Assembly (NCBI GenBank): GCA_039583875.1
Contig: CM077164.1
Location: 71,393,628 to 71,457,627, forward strand
DNA: 64,000 bases
Direction: 5' to 3'
Source of the DNA: Platanthera guangdongensis
Taxonomy: Eukaryota; Streptophyta; Magnoliopsida; Asparagales; Orchidaceae
Below are positions 1 through 10,233 of the stretch, one piece after another. A program made the position numbers and the translations under genes. The stretch's first letter is position 1, and each line of letters begins with the position of its first letter. The notes under the pieces were generated by a model that was not told the origin of the DNA, searched no databases, and saw nothing but the letters and a program-made list of their open reading frames with translations.

Positions 1-50
1 GGATAGGTCTTCACCTGCACATAAGATAATTCATTTGTTTTTGACCCAGT

Positions 51-2048
51 TTACCTTGGGCCGAGGTTGATAACCTTTAAACTCAGAAATAAAAGACATC
101 CCAGGTTGACTCTTATAACCTTCAGGATGATATCTCCTTGGAGGTATAATCCATTCAGTATAAGGGTTAAAGATTTGGGATGAAGGACCCCAAAGATTGG
201 ATTTTGATTTGCCCTTGAAAGAGTTTCCAGAGCTCTGATCTCTGTTCGACGATCGTGGAGCTGCGTTCGACGATCTTGGGTCAGATCATCGAGCTCCGCT
301 CGACGGTCGATTGTGGCAGAGTTCAGGACCTTGAGATCGTCGACCTGAGTTCGACGATTTTGCCTGAGATCGTCGATCTTCGTTCGGCGATCGTCGAGCT
401 CCGTTCGATGATTTCTGCTTGAACTTAGTTTCTTAGGCAGATCAGAATTTTTCCTAGCTACCTCTACAACTCTCTTTCCTTTATCAGAAATGAACTTGAT
501 TGGAGTTGTTAGAACTATGGGTTGGCTGGATGAAGCACCCAAGCCCAGTGTACTATTAAATCTGGAGTTCACTGTGCTTGTGATGTCCATCAGCTTGATG
601 CTTCTCCCATTAAGGGATTCTTCAAGCTTCTTGGCCTCTGATAGCTCACCTTTCAGTGAAGCTATCTGCTCCCTACAGCACTCCAACTCCTGAGAGAGTT
701 TGAGGTTTTCTGACTTTAAGGTATTATGTTCAGATAAATGATTTCTGAGAGAGATAATTTCTTTCTCAGATTTTAGTAAGTCTAAACATAATGCTTTAAA
801 CTCAGATTTAAAGTCCTCTGAATTGAAATCAAAAGAACTGATTACCTGGTCCTCTTCAAGTTGAGTCTCTGAGTCTGACTCTGAGTCTTCTTCATCTGAA
901 TTATGTTGTGAGGCATTGATTGCCATCATGCAGAACTCCTTCTCTTCTGCATCATCTTCATCATCACTGGAGCTGGATGAGGCTTCTGACTCCTCTTCAG
1001 TCTCACTCCAGGATTCAGCAACAAACCCCTTTCTTGTGTGTTTTTTTTTGCTTGAGGAGGGTTTGCCATTGTCATTCCTCTTGGAGTCTTTCTCCTTTCT
1101 TCTTTCTTTCTTGTCCCTTCTGTCCTTGTTTTTGTTTTCTGGACAGTCAGGTACAATGTGCCCTGGTTTCCTGCAACCAAAGCAGACAATTTCCTTATTA
1201 TTAATTGACTTATCATACCTTGGCTTATCATGCTCCTTGTATGATCTCTTTCTGAAGTCCTTTCTGGCCATCTTGTAAAATCTTTTGGCCAATAGACTGA
1301 GCAGTTCATCATTGTCTGTGACTTTGTCTTCAGGCTGATCTTCAGTTGCTTTGAAGGCTATTGTCTTCTCTTTTCTTGTGGCTGGTGAAGCAGCCTTCTG
1401 CTCTTCTTCTCTATTTTTGATTAGTAGCTCATAAGATTTGAGCTTGCCCAAAAGAGCTTCTGTGGTGATCTCATTCAAACTTCTGGCATCCTTGATTGGC
1501 CAGATTCTTGAATCCCAAGTGCTAGGGAAGCACATTAGAATTTTGTCATTAAGTTCAGTCAGTGATATCTCCTTATCCAAAGTCCTGAGTTCACTGACTA
1601 TCAGACTGAGTCTATTGTACATATCTCCAACTGACTCAGCTTCTCCCTTCTTGAAATTCTCATATTGAGATAAGAGGTGGGATCTCCTGTCCTTTCTCTC
1701 ATCAGCTGAGCCTGAGACTATTTTAGAGAGTTTATCCCAGATTTCCTTTGCTGAATTGCATTCAGCCACCTTTTGAAAGATGTCATCAGACATGGTCTGT
1801 GCTAAGATGTTCATAGCCTTTGCATCAGCTACCTTCCACTTCTTGATATCAGCATCTGTTCCTGATGGGGGTGGAACATCATTTGTACTTGAGTTCTCTG
1901 GAGGTCTTGGACAAACTGTCAAAACAAAATTAAAAATATCCTCGTCAATAGAATTCATGTATAATCTAACCCTTGCTTTACAAAGTGCAAACTTGGATAG
2001 ATTTCACACTGGAGGTCTGGTGCTAGCATAATCTTTGTTTTGGGCCAT
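51..2048 (-). pseudogene. C1 Gag (UBN2 type, CCHC zinc knuckle), nearly intact
   Basis: Gag of a copia element packages element RNA in cytoplasmic particles. The family start is the Met at 2048 (MAQNKDYAST), as in C2. An in-frame TGA at 2004-2006 breaks it, and the frame is then open from the Met at 1958 to 51 (635 aa). Seen in order: a UBN2/DUF4219-like helical Gag region (about residues 40-190 of the 635), a zinc knuckle CFGCRKPGHIVPDC, a Lys/Arg-rich stretch, an acidic Ser/Glu stretch, a coiled-coil-like segment, and a C-terminal run of RRTE(L/I)DDL-like repeats. Those repeats are encoded by the same TCGTCGA dyads that fill the LTR. The last residues are out of frame relative to C2, which implies a small frameshift near 60-70. 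Family assignment is firm; a functional product is unlikely unless the first stop is bypassed. Confidence 0.88.
232..415 (-). repeat. TCGTCGA dyad array inside C1 gag
   Basis: Short imperfect dyads (TCGACGATCGTCGA-like cores spaced by GAGCTCCGT or CTGAGT) occur repeatedly. Read on the coding strand they give RRTELDDR, RRTKIDDL, RRTQVDDL and RRAELDDL. The same motif family fills 3330-3620 of the LTR. Confidence 0.85.
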
Positions 2049-2161
2049 GATTTGTGAAGAAATAATCTAATAATAAACTCAAAAGAAAACAGATCTAACT
2101 AGGAATCTTTGGGTTCAGGTGTTAACCTGTGCAACCACCAAGGTGTGATATATTTAACCAA

Positions 2162-2179
2162 CCTCGCTTTGATACCAAT
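2162..2179 (-). promoter_or_regulatory. C1 primer-binding site (initiator tRNA-Met type)
   Basis: The minus strand reads ATTGGTATCAAAGCGAGG immediately inside the LTR end. This matches the plant iMet-complementary consensus TGGTATCAGAGC with one change in the core. Confidence 0.85.
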
Positions 2180-3787
2180 TGAAAGTGCATCTAGATCTGA
2201 TATACTCTAGAGGGGGGGTGAATAGAGTATATGGTGCTTAAAAACTTTTTACAACAATTTTTGTAATCTGAGTGAACAGGGAAGCAACTATTAAATCTAA
2301 TCACAAAATAACCTACAATAAATATTAATCACAGATCTAAACTAATCACAAAACAATCACAGCCAGAAACAAAAGATAAAGACAAGCAAGCCAGAAGACA
2401 CAAGGAGCTATAGTGGTTCCCCTAAACTTGGGTACATCCACTCTTCTACCACCCTAGGTAGGAATCCACTGCAGGATGAGTTGATCAGGTGTCCTGGGCA
2501 CCAATGAGCTTTTGATAAGGTGCTCAAAAACCAAATCAGATTTTTTGATCAGGTGTCTTGCCACCAATGAGCTTTTGACAAGGTGCTCAAAAACCAAGCT
2601 CAAACTTTTGAAGGGAGTTTGAGAAACCCTTTACAGAGATGGGGATGAGAGAGTTATGGAAGTCTTCTCCTTTTCAGAGCAACTGAGAATACTATGTGGA
2701 TTTTTTGTTGTCAAAGCTCCCCCTGAGTTCTTGAGATGTTCAGGAAATGAAGCTTTGCTGTAGGGTGATAGGCCTTCAGAAGTTGAAATCCAGCAAATGA
2801 TAATTTCAGCAACAGCTGAAATGTTAGGTGTCTGGAGTCTTTGAAAGATGTTGGCCATGAACACTTGAATCAAAGGTGATCTGAAGATTTTCAGATTTGT
2901 TGATCTCCTTTGGTGTGTGTTCTTGTATGAATTCCTTTTAGCTCTTTCTCTTGTGAACAATTGATGTTGAGAAAGATGTTGTTCAGAGAATATTGTAGTA
3001 GAGAATCTTTTTTTCTTCTTCTTCTTGTTCTGCTTATTTTTGTTGTCTGTCTGTGTGTTGTGTATATGAGATTCAAAAATCTTTTTTTGTTTTATTCTCT
3101 GGTTCTGAATAGAAATTCATCTGTCAAGAATACCCGTTGGCCTGTCATTAATTGACTTCCTTAATTGCAATTAACTTCTGGGGGAAAGTCCAAAGAAACA
3201 TTCCTTGATAATCCCTTGAAACTTGGTCCAGAATAAATGAAAACGGCTAGAAAATCTTCTGAATAAATTGCTGAATAATTCCTTAACTGTTCTGAATTTG
3301 AATCTTGAGAATCCTTTAACTCATCAGAAAGATGTCGAACTGAGCTCTGCTATCGTCGAACTGAGCTCAGCGATTTGGACTTATACAGGAACAGAGATCG
3401 TCGATCTGAGCTCAACTAACGTCGAACTGAGCTCAGAGATAGAGAATCAATATTGAGTCAAGATCGTCGAACTGAGCTCGAAGATCGTCGAATGGAGTTC
3501 GACGATTTGTTGAAGTTGAGCTCAGCGATCGTCGAATGGAGTTCGACGATCTGTCGAAGTTGAGCTAGACGATCGTCGATTGGAGTTCGACGATTCGTCG
3601 TACTGAGCTCGACGATATGACTTAGTCTTCAAACTGAAAATCCTTGGTCTTGAGGGCAGCTTCCAAACCTAAGTACTAACCCTTAGACTCAATTCTAATT
3701 GACCTTTAGAGCTATACAGGAGGTCAAAAACAGGTTTCCTAAAGACATAGTGATCCTGACCCAAATTAGTAATAGGGTGTTCCAACA
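2180..3787 (-). repeat. C1 5' LTR
   Basis: On the plus strand it begins TGAAAGTGCATCTAGATC and ends GGGTGTTCCAACA, so the boundaries are TG...CA and align with the C2 LTR ends (TGAAAGTT... and GGATCCAACA). It is 1,608 bp against about 1,958 bp in C2. A TATA-like CATATACA lies on the minus strand near 3061-3068, with the TCGTCGA dyad array upstream of it at 3330-3620. No ORF in the LTR looks real. Confidence 0.85.
3330..3620. repeat. TCGTCGA/CTGAGCTC dyad array in C1 LTR
   Basis: About ten imperfect copies of a dyad built from GATCGTCGA, a spacer such as CTGAGCTC or TGGAGT, and TCGACGATC. Each copy can fold on itself. The array lies on the promoter-upstream side of the LTR. Confidence 0.85.
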
Positions 3788-4863
3788 TCACCAGCAAGGG
3801 GCGGAAGGGCGGAGAGGCTCCTGCTCCCGCGGCGGCGATCTCCCCACCTCCTTCGGCAAAGAGGGCAGCTCGCGAGCGTGGGGCGCCGAAACTTCATCCC
3901 CTCTTCAGCTTCGGGGGGCGGTGGAAGGACTCTGCGGGCGAGCCCATGGTGCAGTGGGATGAGCTAGCCCATCGGGTCTCTATCTCCACCCTGCACCCTT
4001 CCTGGTATGACCACGAGCCTGCCACCGGCCATACTTATGCCCTCAGCTTTGGCCTCTATGGCCGGGAGGATGCCGAGGCCTACAAGAATATGACCCTGCG
4101 GCAGCTCGGCCATGAGGGCCTGCAGGCCATGGAGCTTTAACATATGCTGACCCGCTGCAGCTTCGGCCTCAGCAACCAGCTCCAAAAAGCTGAGCAGGCC
4201 CGCGACGTCTCCAATGACAAGGTCGCCGACCAGTCGAGGAGGCTCGGCATCGCCGAGGGTCTTCTCGCCCAGGCCACCGGCGGATTGGTGAGTATCGGGA
4301 ATCCCCTTCCCTCTCATTTGAAATATTTTGCGATGTTACTAATAAACTTTTCCTGTCATGACCCCAAGGCTGTCGGGGAGCTGCGGGCTCGCAATGCCGA
4401 GCATGAGGAGGAGATCGGCCAGCTTCGCGTCCGGCTTGCCGAGTTGGAGGGGGCGAATGCGAAGCTGAAAGAGGAGAATTCGCACCTCAACCGCAAGGTC
4501 CGCCGCCAGGAGGAGATCTTTTTCCCGCCCAGCGGTGCCGATCCTACTCTCCCCTACAAAAGGCCAAGGAGTTTTAGCGAGGCCGACCTCGTCGAGAGGC
4601 TGCGGATCAACTCCTTCCAGGCTGCCGAATGCACCCTCCAGATGATGAAGGACACTGGAGTGCTGGCAGAGGGATGCGAGGAGATCTCAGCTCGTGACCT
4701 GATGTCGAGCCTGTTCCTGGCGACTCCTCCCAGCGAGAAGGAAGACAGTCTGGATGCGCTGTTTGGGAAGGGCTTCCCAGATCAGTCAGGCGAAGGGGAG
4801 GACCACCAATCTGGCGGGAGGGCGAGGTCTAAGTGCATATACTTTCTTCTGTTTCCTCGCTGA
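3788..4863 (+). pseudogene. G1 antisense ORF (aORF), coiled-coil protein, truncated
   Basis: This ORF is antisense to gag-pol and lies between pol and the expected 3' LTR. The frame is open from the C1 border at 3788, so the true start is lost to the C1 insertion. The product starts with an Ala/Pro/Lys-rich segment, then an MVQWDELAHRVS... region, a single in-frame TAA at 4138-4140, and an Ala/Glu/Leu-rich heptad region typical of a coiled coil (for example ELRARNAEHEEEIGQLRVRL, about 4378-4437). After that come a basic patch and an acidic C-terminus ending at 4863. An in-frame intron is at 4288-4368. Such extra ORFs are known in Tat/Retand elements; their function is not established. I do not recognise a catalytic domain. 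Confidence 0.75.
4288..4368 (+). other. Spliceosomal intron in G1 antisense ORF (81 bp)
   Basis: It starts GTGAGTATCGGG and ends CATGACCCCAAG. A branch-point-like TTACTAATAAAC lies about 30 bp upstream of the 3' end and is followed by a T-rich stretch. The length is a multiple of three, so the reading frame is open with or without splicing. AT content rises sharply inside the intron compared with the GC-rich flanking exons. Confidence 0.75.
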
Positions 4864-5150
4864 TGTGAGCTCTACCTGTAATCATCACTGTTTAAGGAAA
4901 TAGATTTTTGATTATAGTCAAGCCATTCTGCTCTTTCTTCTTTTTTCTATTTTCTATCCTTGCTGTGTTTTGCCTGTTCGTGAGCCCTTCCCCAGGAGAC
5001 CTCGCATAGATAGACTTCGAGTAGAATAATTGCTAGGACTCCTTCCTGAGTGCACCTTTTGAGAGTTCGGCAATCCTCAGGGCTCGCCACATCTTGCTCG
5101 CGAGCTGTCCATGGCCTTATTTCAACAAAGATTCAAGTTCACTATAATTT
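4864..5150. other. G1 3' non-coding region between antisense ORF and repeats
   Basis: No ORF of note. Downstream of the antisense ORF stop the sequence becomes T/C-rich and could hold its 3' UTR. I see no clear polyadenylation signal or further gene. Confidence 0.5.
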
Positions 5151-5159
5151 TTCTAAGTA

Positions 5160-5480
5160 AAATAACATGGGGGCGGGGCGTATTGGCGGGATCCGCCTCC
5201 TCTTAGCGAGGTCCAAGGGCCTGCCTCGCCAATTCTCGGGATTCGCCTCAACTCACTTGCGGGCAGCCCATAATCTTACCAATCTGGAAACCAAATTCAC
5301 CAAATTTTCCTGAGTGAAACACAGTGGGGGACGGGGCGGCCTGGCGCGATCCACCTCCTCCTAGCGAGGTCCCGAGGCCTAGCTTGCCACCCTTCTGCCG
5401 AGACTGGGGTGAACTGGCGAACCCGAGCTCGCCCATGCCGAGCTCTCCACTCTTACCTTTAGAAGAGGAGCTTGTTAAGC
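5160..5480. repeat. Two-copy diverged tandem repeat, about 160 bp
   Basis: TGGGGGCGGGGCGTATTGGC near 5167 recurs as GTGGGGGACGGGGCGGCCTGGC near 5324. In both copies it is followed by GATCC(G/A)CCTCCTC.TAGCGAGGTCC. The copies are clearly related but much more diverged than the 147-bp array next to them. Confidence 0.7.
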
Positions 5481-5493
5481 ACTACCTGGGGAG

Positions 5494-6891
5494 TGTAGGA
5501 CTTCTCCGAGGGACTCCCAGCCCTGCCAGCTCGGTGAGGGCCTGACAGCGGGATCTACTCGGGGTCCAAAACTGATACCATCGAGTGACTTCCAGCCCTG
5601 CCAGCTAGGTGAGAGCCTGACAGTGGGATCTGCTCGAGGTCTAATGATGACACCGAGTGACTTCCAGCCCTGCCAGCTAGGTGAGAGCCTGACAGCGGGA
5701 TCTGCTCGGGGTCCAAAGCTGATACCATCAAGTGACTTCCAGCCCTGCCGGCTAGGTGAGAGCCTGACAGCGGGATCTACTCGAGGCCTAAGGATGACAC
5801 CGAGTGACTTCCAGCCCTGCCAGATAGGTGAGAGCCTGACAGCGGGATCTTCTTGGGGTCCAAAGCTGATACCATAGAGTGACTTCAAGCCCTGCCAGCT
5901 AGGTGAGAGCCTGACAGCAGGATTTGCTCGAGGTCTAAGGATGACACCGAGTGACTTGCAGCCCTGCCAGCTAGATGAGAGCCTGACAGCGGGATCTGCT
6001 CGGGGTCCAAAGCTGATACCATCGAGTGACTTCCAGCCCTGCCATCTAAGTGAGAGCCTGACAGTGGGATCTGCTCGAGGTCTAAGGATGACACCGAGTG
6101 ACTTCCGGCCCTGCCAGCTAGGTGAGAGCCTGATAGCGGGATCTTCTCGGGGTCCAAAGCTGATACCATCGAGTGACTTCCAGCCCTGCCAGCTAGGTGA
6201 GAGACTGACAGCAGGATCTGCTCGAGGTCCAAGGATGACACCGAGTGACTTCCAGCCCTGCCAGCTAGGTGAGAGCCTGACAGCGGGATCTGCTCGGGGT
6301 CCAAAGCTAATACCATCGAGTGACTTCCAGCCCTGCCAGCTAGGTGAGAGCCTGAAAGCGGGATGTGCTTGAGGTCTAAGGATGACACCGAGTGACTTCC
6401 AGCCCTGCCAGCTAGGTGAGAGCTTGACAGCGGGATCTGCTCGGGGTCCAAAGCTGATACCATTGAGTGACTTCCAACCCTGCCAGCTAGGTGAGAGCCT
6501 GACAGCGGGATCTGCTCGAGGTCTAAGGATGACACCGAGTGACTTCCAGCCCTGCCAGATAGGTGAGAGCCTGACAGCGGGATCTTCTCGGGGTCCAAAG
6601 TTGATACCATCGAGTGACTTCCAGCCCTGCCAGTTAGGTGAGAGCCTGACAGCGGGATTTTCTCGAGGTCTAAGGATGACACCGAGTGACTTCCAGCCCT
6701 ACCAGCTAGGTGAGAGCCTGATAGCGAGATCTGCTCGGGTTCCAAAGCTGATACCATCGAGTGACTTCTAGCCCTGCCAGCTAGGTGAGAGCCTGACAGC
6801 GGGATCTGCTTGAGGTATTAGGATGACACCGAGTGACTTCCAACCTTGTCAGCTAGGTGAGAGCCTGACAGCGGGATCTGCTCGGGGTCCA
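5494..6891. repeat. 147-bp tandem array (dimer of 75 + 72 bp) in G1 3' region
   Basis: The landmark GATACC (once AATACC) occurs at 5574, 5721, 5868, 6015, 6162, 6309, 6456, 6603 and 6750, exactly 147 bp apart each time. Each unit is two related subunits: about 75 bp with CTCGGGGTCCAAAGCTGATACC, and about 72 bp with CTCGAGGTCTAAGGATGACACC. Both share GAGTGACTTCCAGCCCTGCC and GGTGAGAGCCTGACAGCGG. About 9.5 dimers are present. Because 75 and 72 are multiples of three, several frames on both strands stay open; these are not genes. Confidence 0.97.
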
Positions 6892-6984
6892 AGTACACTT
6901 CACTTTTTCAGGCAAACTCACTGTGACAGTATTGTCGTGTTAAAGCCCTTTTATTATTAAAAATCAAAGCAACACTTACATGTT

Positions 6985-8305
6985 TTAAGGGAAAAAGCGT
7001 TTTAAGTCGTCACCACTCCAGGTGAGACTTAGGGTCTTGCCCTCCACATTTTGGAGTCGATACCCCCCTGATCTCAAAGCTTCTTTTACAATAAATGGAC
7101 CTTCCCAGCTGGGGTTGAGCTTCCCCACTGTTGTTGACCTCCCTGCTGCATCCACCTTCTTCAGCACCAAGTCCCCCTCCACAAATTGCTTGACTCTGAC
7201 GTGTTTGTCAAAGTACTTGGCCATCCGCCTCTTCACCTCTTCCTGCCGGAGGGCGAAAAGATCTCGCAGTTCTTCCACCATGTCAAGGGAGAGCCGCAGC
7301 TCCTCCTCATTCTCAGCCTGCCATTCTTCCCTGCCTTCCCTGGCCGCAATAACTCGAGGTGTCTGAACTTCAAATTCCACGGGGAGCACTGCCTCGCACC
7401 CATGAGAGAGCTTGAAGGGGGTCTCTCCGGTAGTTGTGTTGGGGGTGGTCCTCAAGGCCCAGAGAACCGCGGGAAGCTGTTCGACCCAGCTCCCCTTCAG
7501 ATTTTCCACCTTCTTCTTTATGAGGTTAACAATGATCTTGTTCGCGGCTCCCACCTGCCCGTTGCTCCTGGGGTGGTGGACCGAGGCGAACCTGAGGTCG
7601 ATCCCAAGCTACTCGCAGAAGCTGGTAAATTCCGCGCTGGCGAACTGGGGCCCATTGTCCATGACAATGACCTGAGGGAGCCCATGGCGGCAGATGGTCT
7701 CCCCCCACACGAAGTTCCTGATGACCTGGGAAGTTACCTTGGCCAGCGCCTTCACTTCCAACCATTTGGAGAAATAATCGATCATCACCAGCAGGAACCT
7801 CCTCTGCCCACTGGCCTGGGGGAATGGTCCAACCAAATCCATTCCCCAAATGGCGAAGGTCCAGGGGGATGTGATACTTTTGAGTCACTGAGCCGGCTGT
7901 AGCTAGAGGGGAGCAAACAGCTGGCATTTATGGCACCTTCTTGTGAACTCCGTTGCATCACGGCCCAGGGTGGGCAAGAAGTACCCTTGCCTGATAATCC
8001 TCCCTTCCAGGGTTCGACTCCCGGAGTGACTCCCACACTCTCTGGAGTGGACTTCTTCCAAGATTCTTTGTACTTCCCTCTCGGCCACGCATCGAGCCAA
8101 CATCCCCGAGAGAGTCTTTCTGTACAACTGGCCGTCCTGGAGGAGGTAGTACGCCGACTTGTGCCTGAGCTTTTTCTTGTCTACCCCCGCCGGAGACTCT
8201 CCCGTGGAAAGGAAAGTTACAACCGTGTCCATCCATGAAGGCCGCCGGTCTATCTCCATAAGCTCTCCTTCTTTGGTGGAGGGGCAGAATAGGTCGGTAA
8301 TAGTA
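6985..8305 (-). pseudogene. G1 integrase
   Basis: Integrase joins element cDNA to host DNA. Seen from N to C: the HHCC zinc-binding region (HSRECGSHSG... and RRCHKCQ, around 7915-8010), the catalytic core with DLVGPFP and VMDNGPQF (7609-7842), a stop and shift, then a region with TPNTTTGETPF and a C-terminal domain ending GDDLKRFFP at 6985. The core is split by frame changes near 7555-7610 and 7842-7903, so the protein is broken. No chromodomain follows, as expected for Tat rather than for a chromovirus. Confidence 0.88.
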
Positions 8306-8323
8306 CCCCCCCCCCCCCCCCCC
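8306..8323. repeat. Poly-C tract (18 C) in G1 pol
   Basis: Eighteen consecutive C residues encode six glycines on the minus strand between RNase H and integrase. The length keeps the frame. Such tracts are prone to replication and sequencing slippage. Confidence 0.9.
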
Positions 8324-8330
8324 ACCCGAG

Positions 8331-9200
8331 GACCGTGCTTTGCGAGCTGATCGACCTGCTCATTCTCCTCCTGGGGTACGTGCTGGATGGAGAAAGTTTG
8401 GAACGTGCCAATGACTCCCTTTACTTTGGCCAAGTATAGCCGAAGGGTAGGCTCTCTCGCCTCGAACTCCCCATTGATCTGGGAAGCTACCACCATGGAG
8501 TCAGTAAGGACCTCCAAATCTGACACCCCCAGCTCCCTGGCCAGTCGTAGCCCTGCTATCACGGCCTCATACTCGTCCTGATTGTTGGTGATGGAAAAGT
8601 GTACCACCACTGTCTGCTCAATTCTAGTCCCTTGAGGGCTCTCTAAGATCACCCTCACTCCTAGGGAATGGCTCCCTGATGTGCCATCCACATTCACCTT
8701 CCAAGCAGTCGAGCGAGTGAGCTCTTCCTCTACCACCTCAATCACATAATCGGCTAAGAAGTCGGCCATCGCTTGAGCTTTGATCGAGAGGTGGGGGACA
8801 AAGGAGACGTCAAACTCACTCAACTCCACCGACCATTTGGCCAGCCTGCCAGAATGCTCCACCCCCTCAAAGATGTTGCGGAGGGGTGGTCAGTCACCAC
8901 TCGGATTGAGTGTGCCTGGAAATAGGGTTGCAGCCTTCGGGCTGAGATGACCAGGGCGAAGGCCAGCTTCTCCAAAATTGGATAACGGAGCTCGGCCTTC
9001 CTCAGGACCCGGCTCACGTAATATATAGGGAGTTGCTTCTTCCCCTCTTCACGAACTAGGACGGAGCTCAAGGCCTCCACCGCGACCCCGAGATACAAAA
9101 ACAGGTCCTCCCCCTCCTTTGGCCCTTGGAGCAGCGGAGCCTGGGTCAACTGCATCTTGAGGGCCTGGAATGCCTCCTCACACTCCTTGGTCCATTCGAA
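8331..9200 (-). pseudogene. G1 dual RNase H (gypsy RNase H plus archaeal-type RNase H)
   Basis: RNase H removes RNA from the RNA/DNA hybrid. A gypsy-type RNase H remnant is visible at about 8820-9200 (LPIYYVSRVLRKAELRYP, VVTDHPSATSL). A second RNase H follows at about 8331-8700 with WKVNVDGTSG, NQDEYEAVIAGL, VLTDSMVVASQINGEF and VDQLAK. These supply the D, E, D and D positions expected of an active archaeal-type RNase H. Possession of this second domain is characteristic of Tat-lineage plant elements. A frame change near 8820-8862 separates the two. Confidence 0.85.
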
Positions 9201-10232
9201 GTTTTGATCACCCCTTAGTGTTTTGAAGAAGGGGGAACACTTTTCCCACGCCCGTGAGAGAAACCTACTTAGCCCTGCCAGCTTCCCTGTAAGCTGCTGC
9301 ACCTCCTTAGTGTTCCGCGGTGATCCTAGCTCCATGATAGCCTTGACCTTATCAGGATTCGGCTCGACTCCCACTGGGGTGAGGAGGTGCCCCAAGAACT
9401 TCCCACTGCTAGCCCCGAAGACACACTTCGGGGGGTTCAAACGCATCTTGTACTTGCGCAGGGTGGCGAAGGTCTCCTCTAGGTCCTGGAGGTGAGAGTC
9501 CACATCCTGACTCTTAATCATAAGATCATCCATGTACACCTACAAGTTCTTCCCCTTGTGTTCCTTGAAAACCCTGTCCATCATCTTTTGATAGGTCGCC
9601 CCTGTATTCTTTAGCACGAAGGGCATCATCTTGTAACAATAACATCCATCCCCTGTGATGAACGAGACATCTTTGACGTCCGGGGGGTGCATCCTGATTT
9701 GATGATAACCTGAAAATGCATCTAAAAACCTCATCACAGAAAAACCAATAGCTGAGTCAACCAGCGCGTCGATCCGAGGTAAGGGTTAACAGTCCTTAGG
9801 ACAAGATTTATTAAGCAAGGAGAAATCGATACACATACGCCACCGGCCATCCCCTTTTTTCACCATGACTACATTTGAGACCCAGCCAGGGTATTGGATC
9901 TCGGATATGAAGCCGGCCTTGAGAAGCTTCGCCACCTCCTCTCTGATGGGCTCCGCCAGCTTATCTGTAGTTGACCTCTTCTTTTGTTGGACGGGGCATG
10001 TTCCAAGGTCCAAGTTGAGGCGGTGGCAAGCCACATCCGCGTCAACCCCCGGCATCTCTGCGGCGCTCCATGCGAAGATGTCCACGTTCTTCTGGATGCA
10101 CTCCAGCATCCTGCCTTGGTCATCCGGGGTCAGCCCTCCGCTGACGCGGACCTTCTCCACCCTGCCTTCACGGGTGTGGACCTCCAGTCTACTACCTCTT
10201 CCGCAGCTTCCAACCGGGACTGCTCCCCCCAC
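9200..10232 (-). pseudogene. G1 reverse transcriptase
   Basis: The N-terminal part (10232-9786) carries PIREEVAKLLKAGFISEIQY and VMVKKGDGRWRMCIDF. A stop follows at 9786. The next block (9737-9540) has FLDAFSGYHQIRM. A TAG lies directly before the catalytic YMDD motif at about 9530. Fingers, palm and connection segments are all recognisable, but the gene has at least two nonsense breaks. The enzyme would copy element RNA into cDNA, primed at the PBS. Confidence 0.9.
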
Positions 10233-10233
10233 T

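Larger units (their letters stand above)
1..3787 (-). mobile_element. C1: Ty1/copia Sirevirus-like element, 5' part only
   Basis: On the minus strand the order is 5' LTR (2180-3787), tRNA-Met-type PBS (2162-2179) and gag (2048 down to 51). Pol lies beyond the left window edge. Gag, leader and LTR ends resemble those of C2 at 47-55 kb, so both belong to one family, although the C1 LTR is about 350 bp shorter. The right end sits inside the antisense ORF of G1, whose reading frame begins exactly at the LTR border, so C1 inserted into G1. The TSD cannot be tested because the other end is outside the window. Confidence 0.9.

Noticed and set aside
916..1278. Plus-strand open frames opposite C1 gag
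   Set aside because: They are antisense shadows of the acidic, Ser-rich Gag region with no own motif or start context.
3330..3620. TCGTCGA and ACACGGGCGTGTC dyads as bacterial operators or terminators
   Set aside because: The context is plant LTR retrotransposons; no bacterial gene is present.
5494..6891. Possible CRISPR array or repetitive protein gene (long open frames on both strands)
   Set aside because: There are no unique spacers; the whole unit repeats. Frames are open on both strands because the subunit lengths, 75 and 72 bp, are multiples of three.
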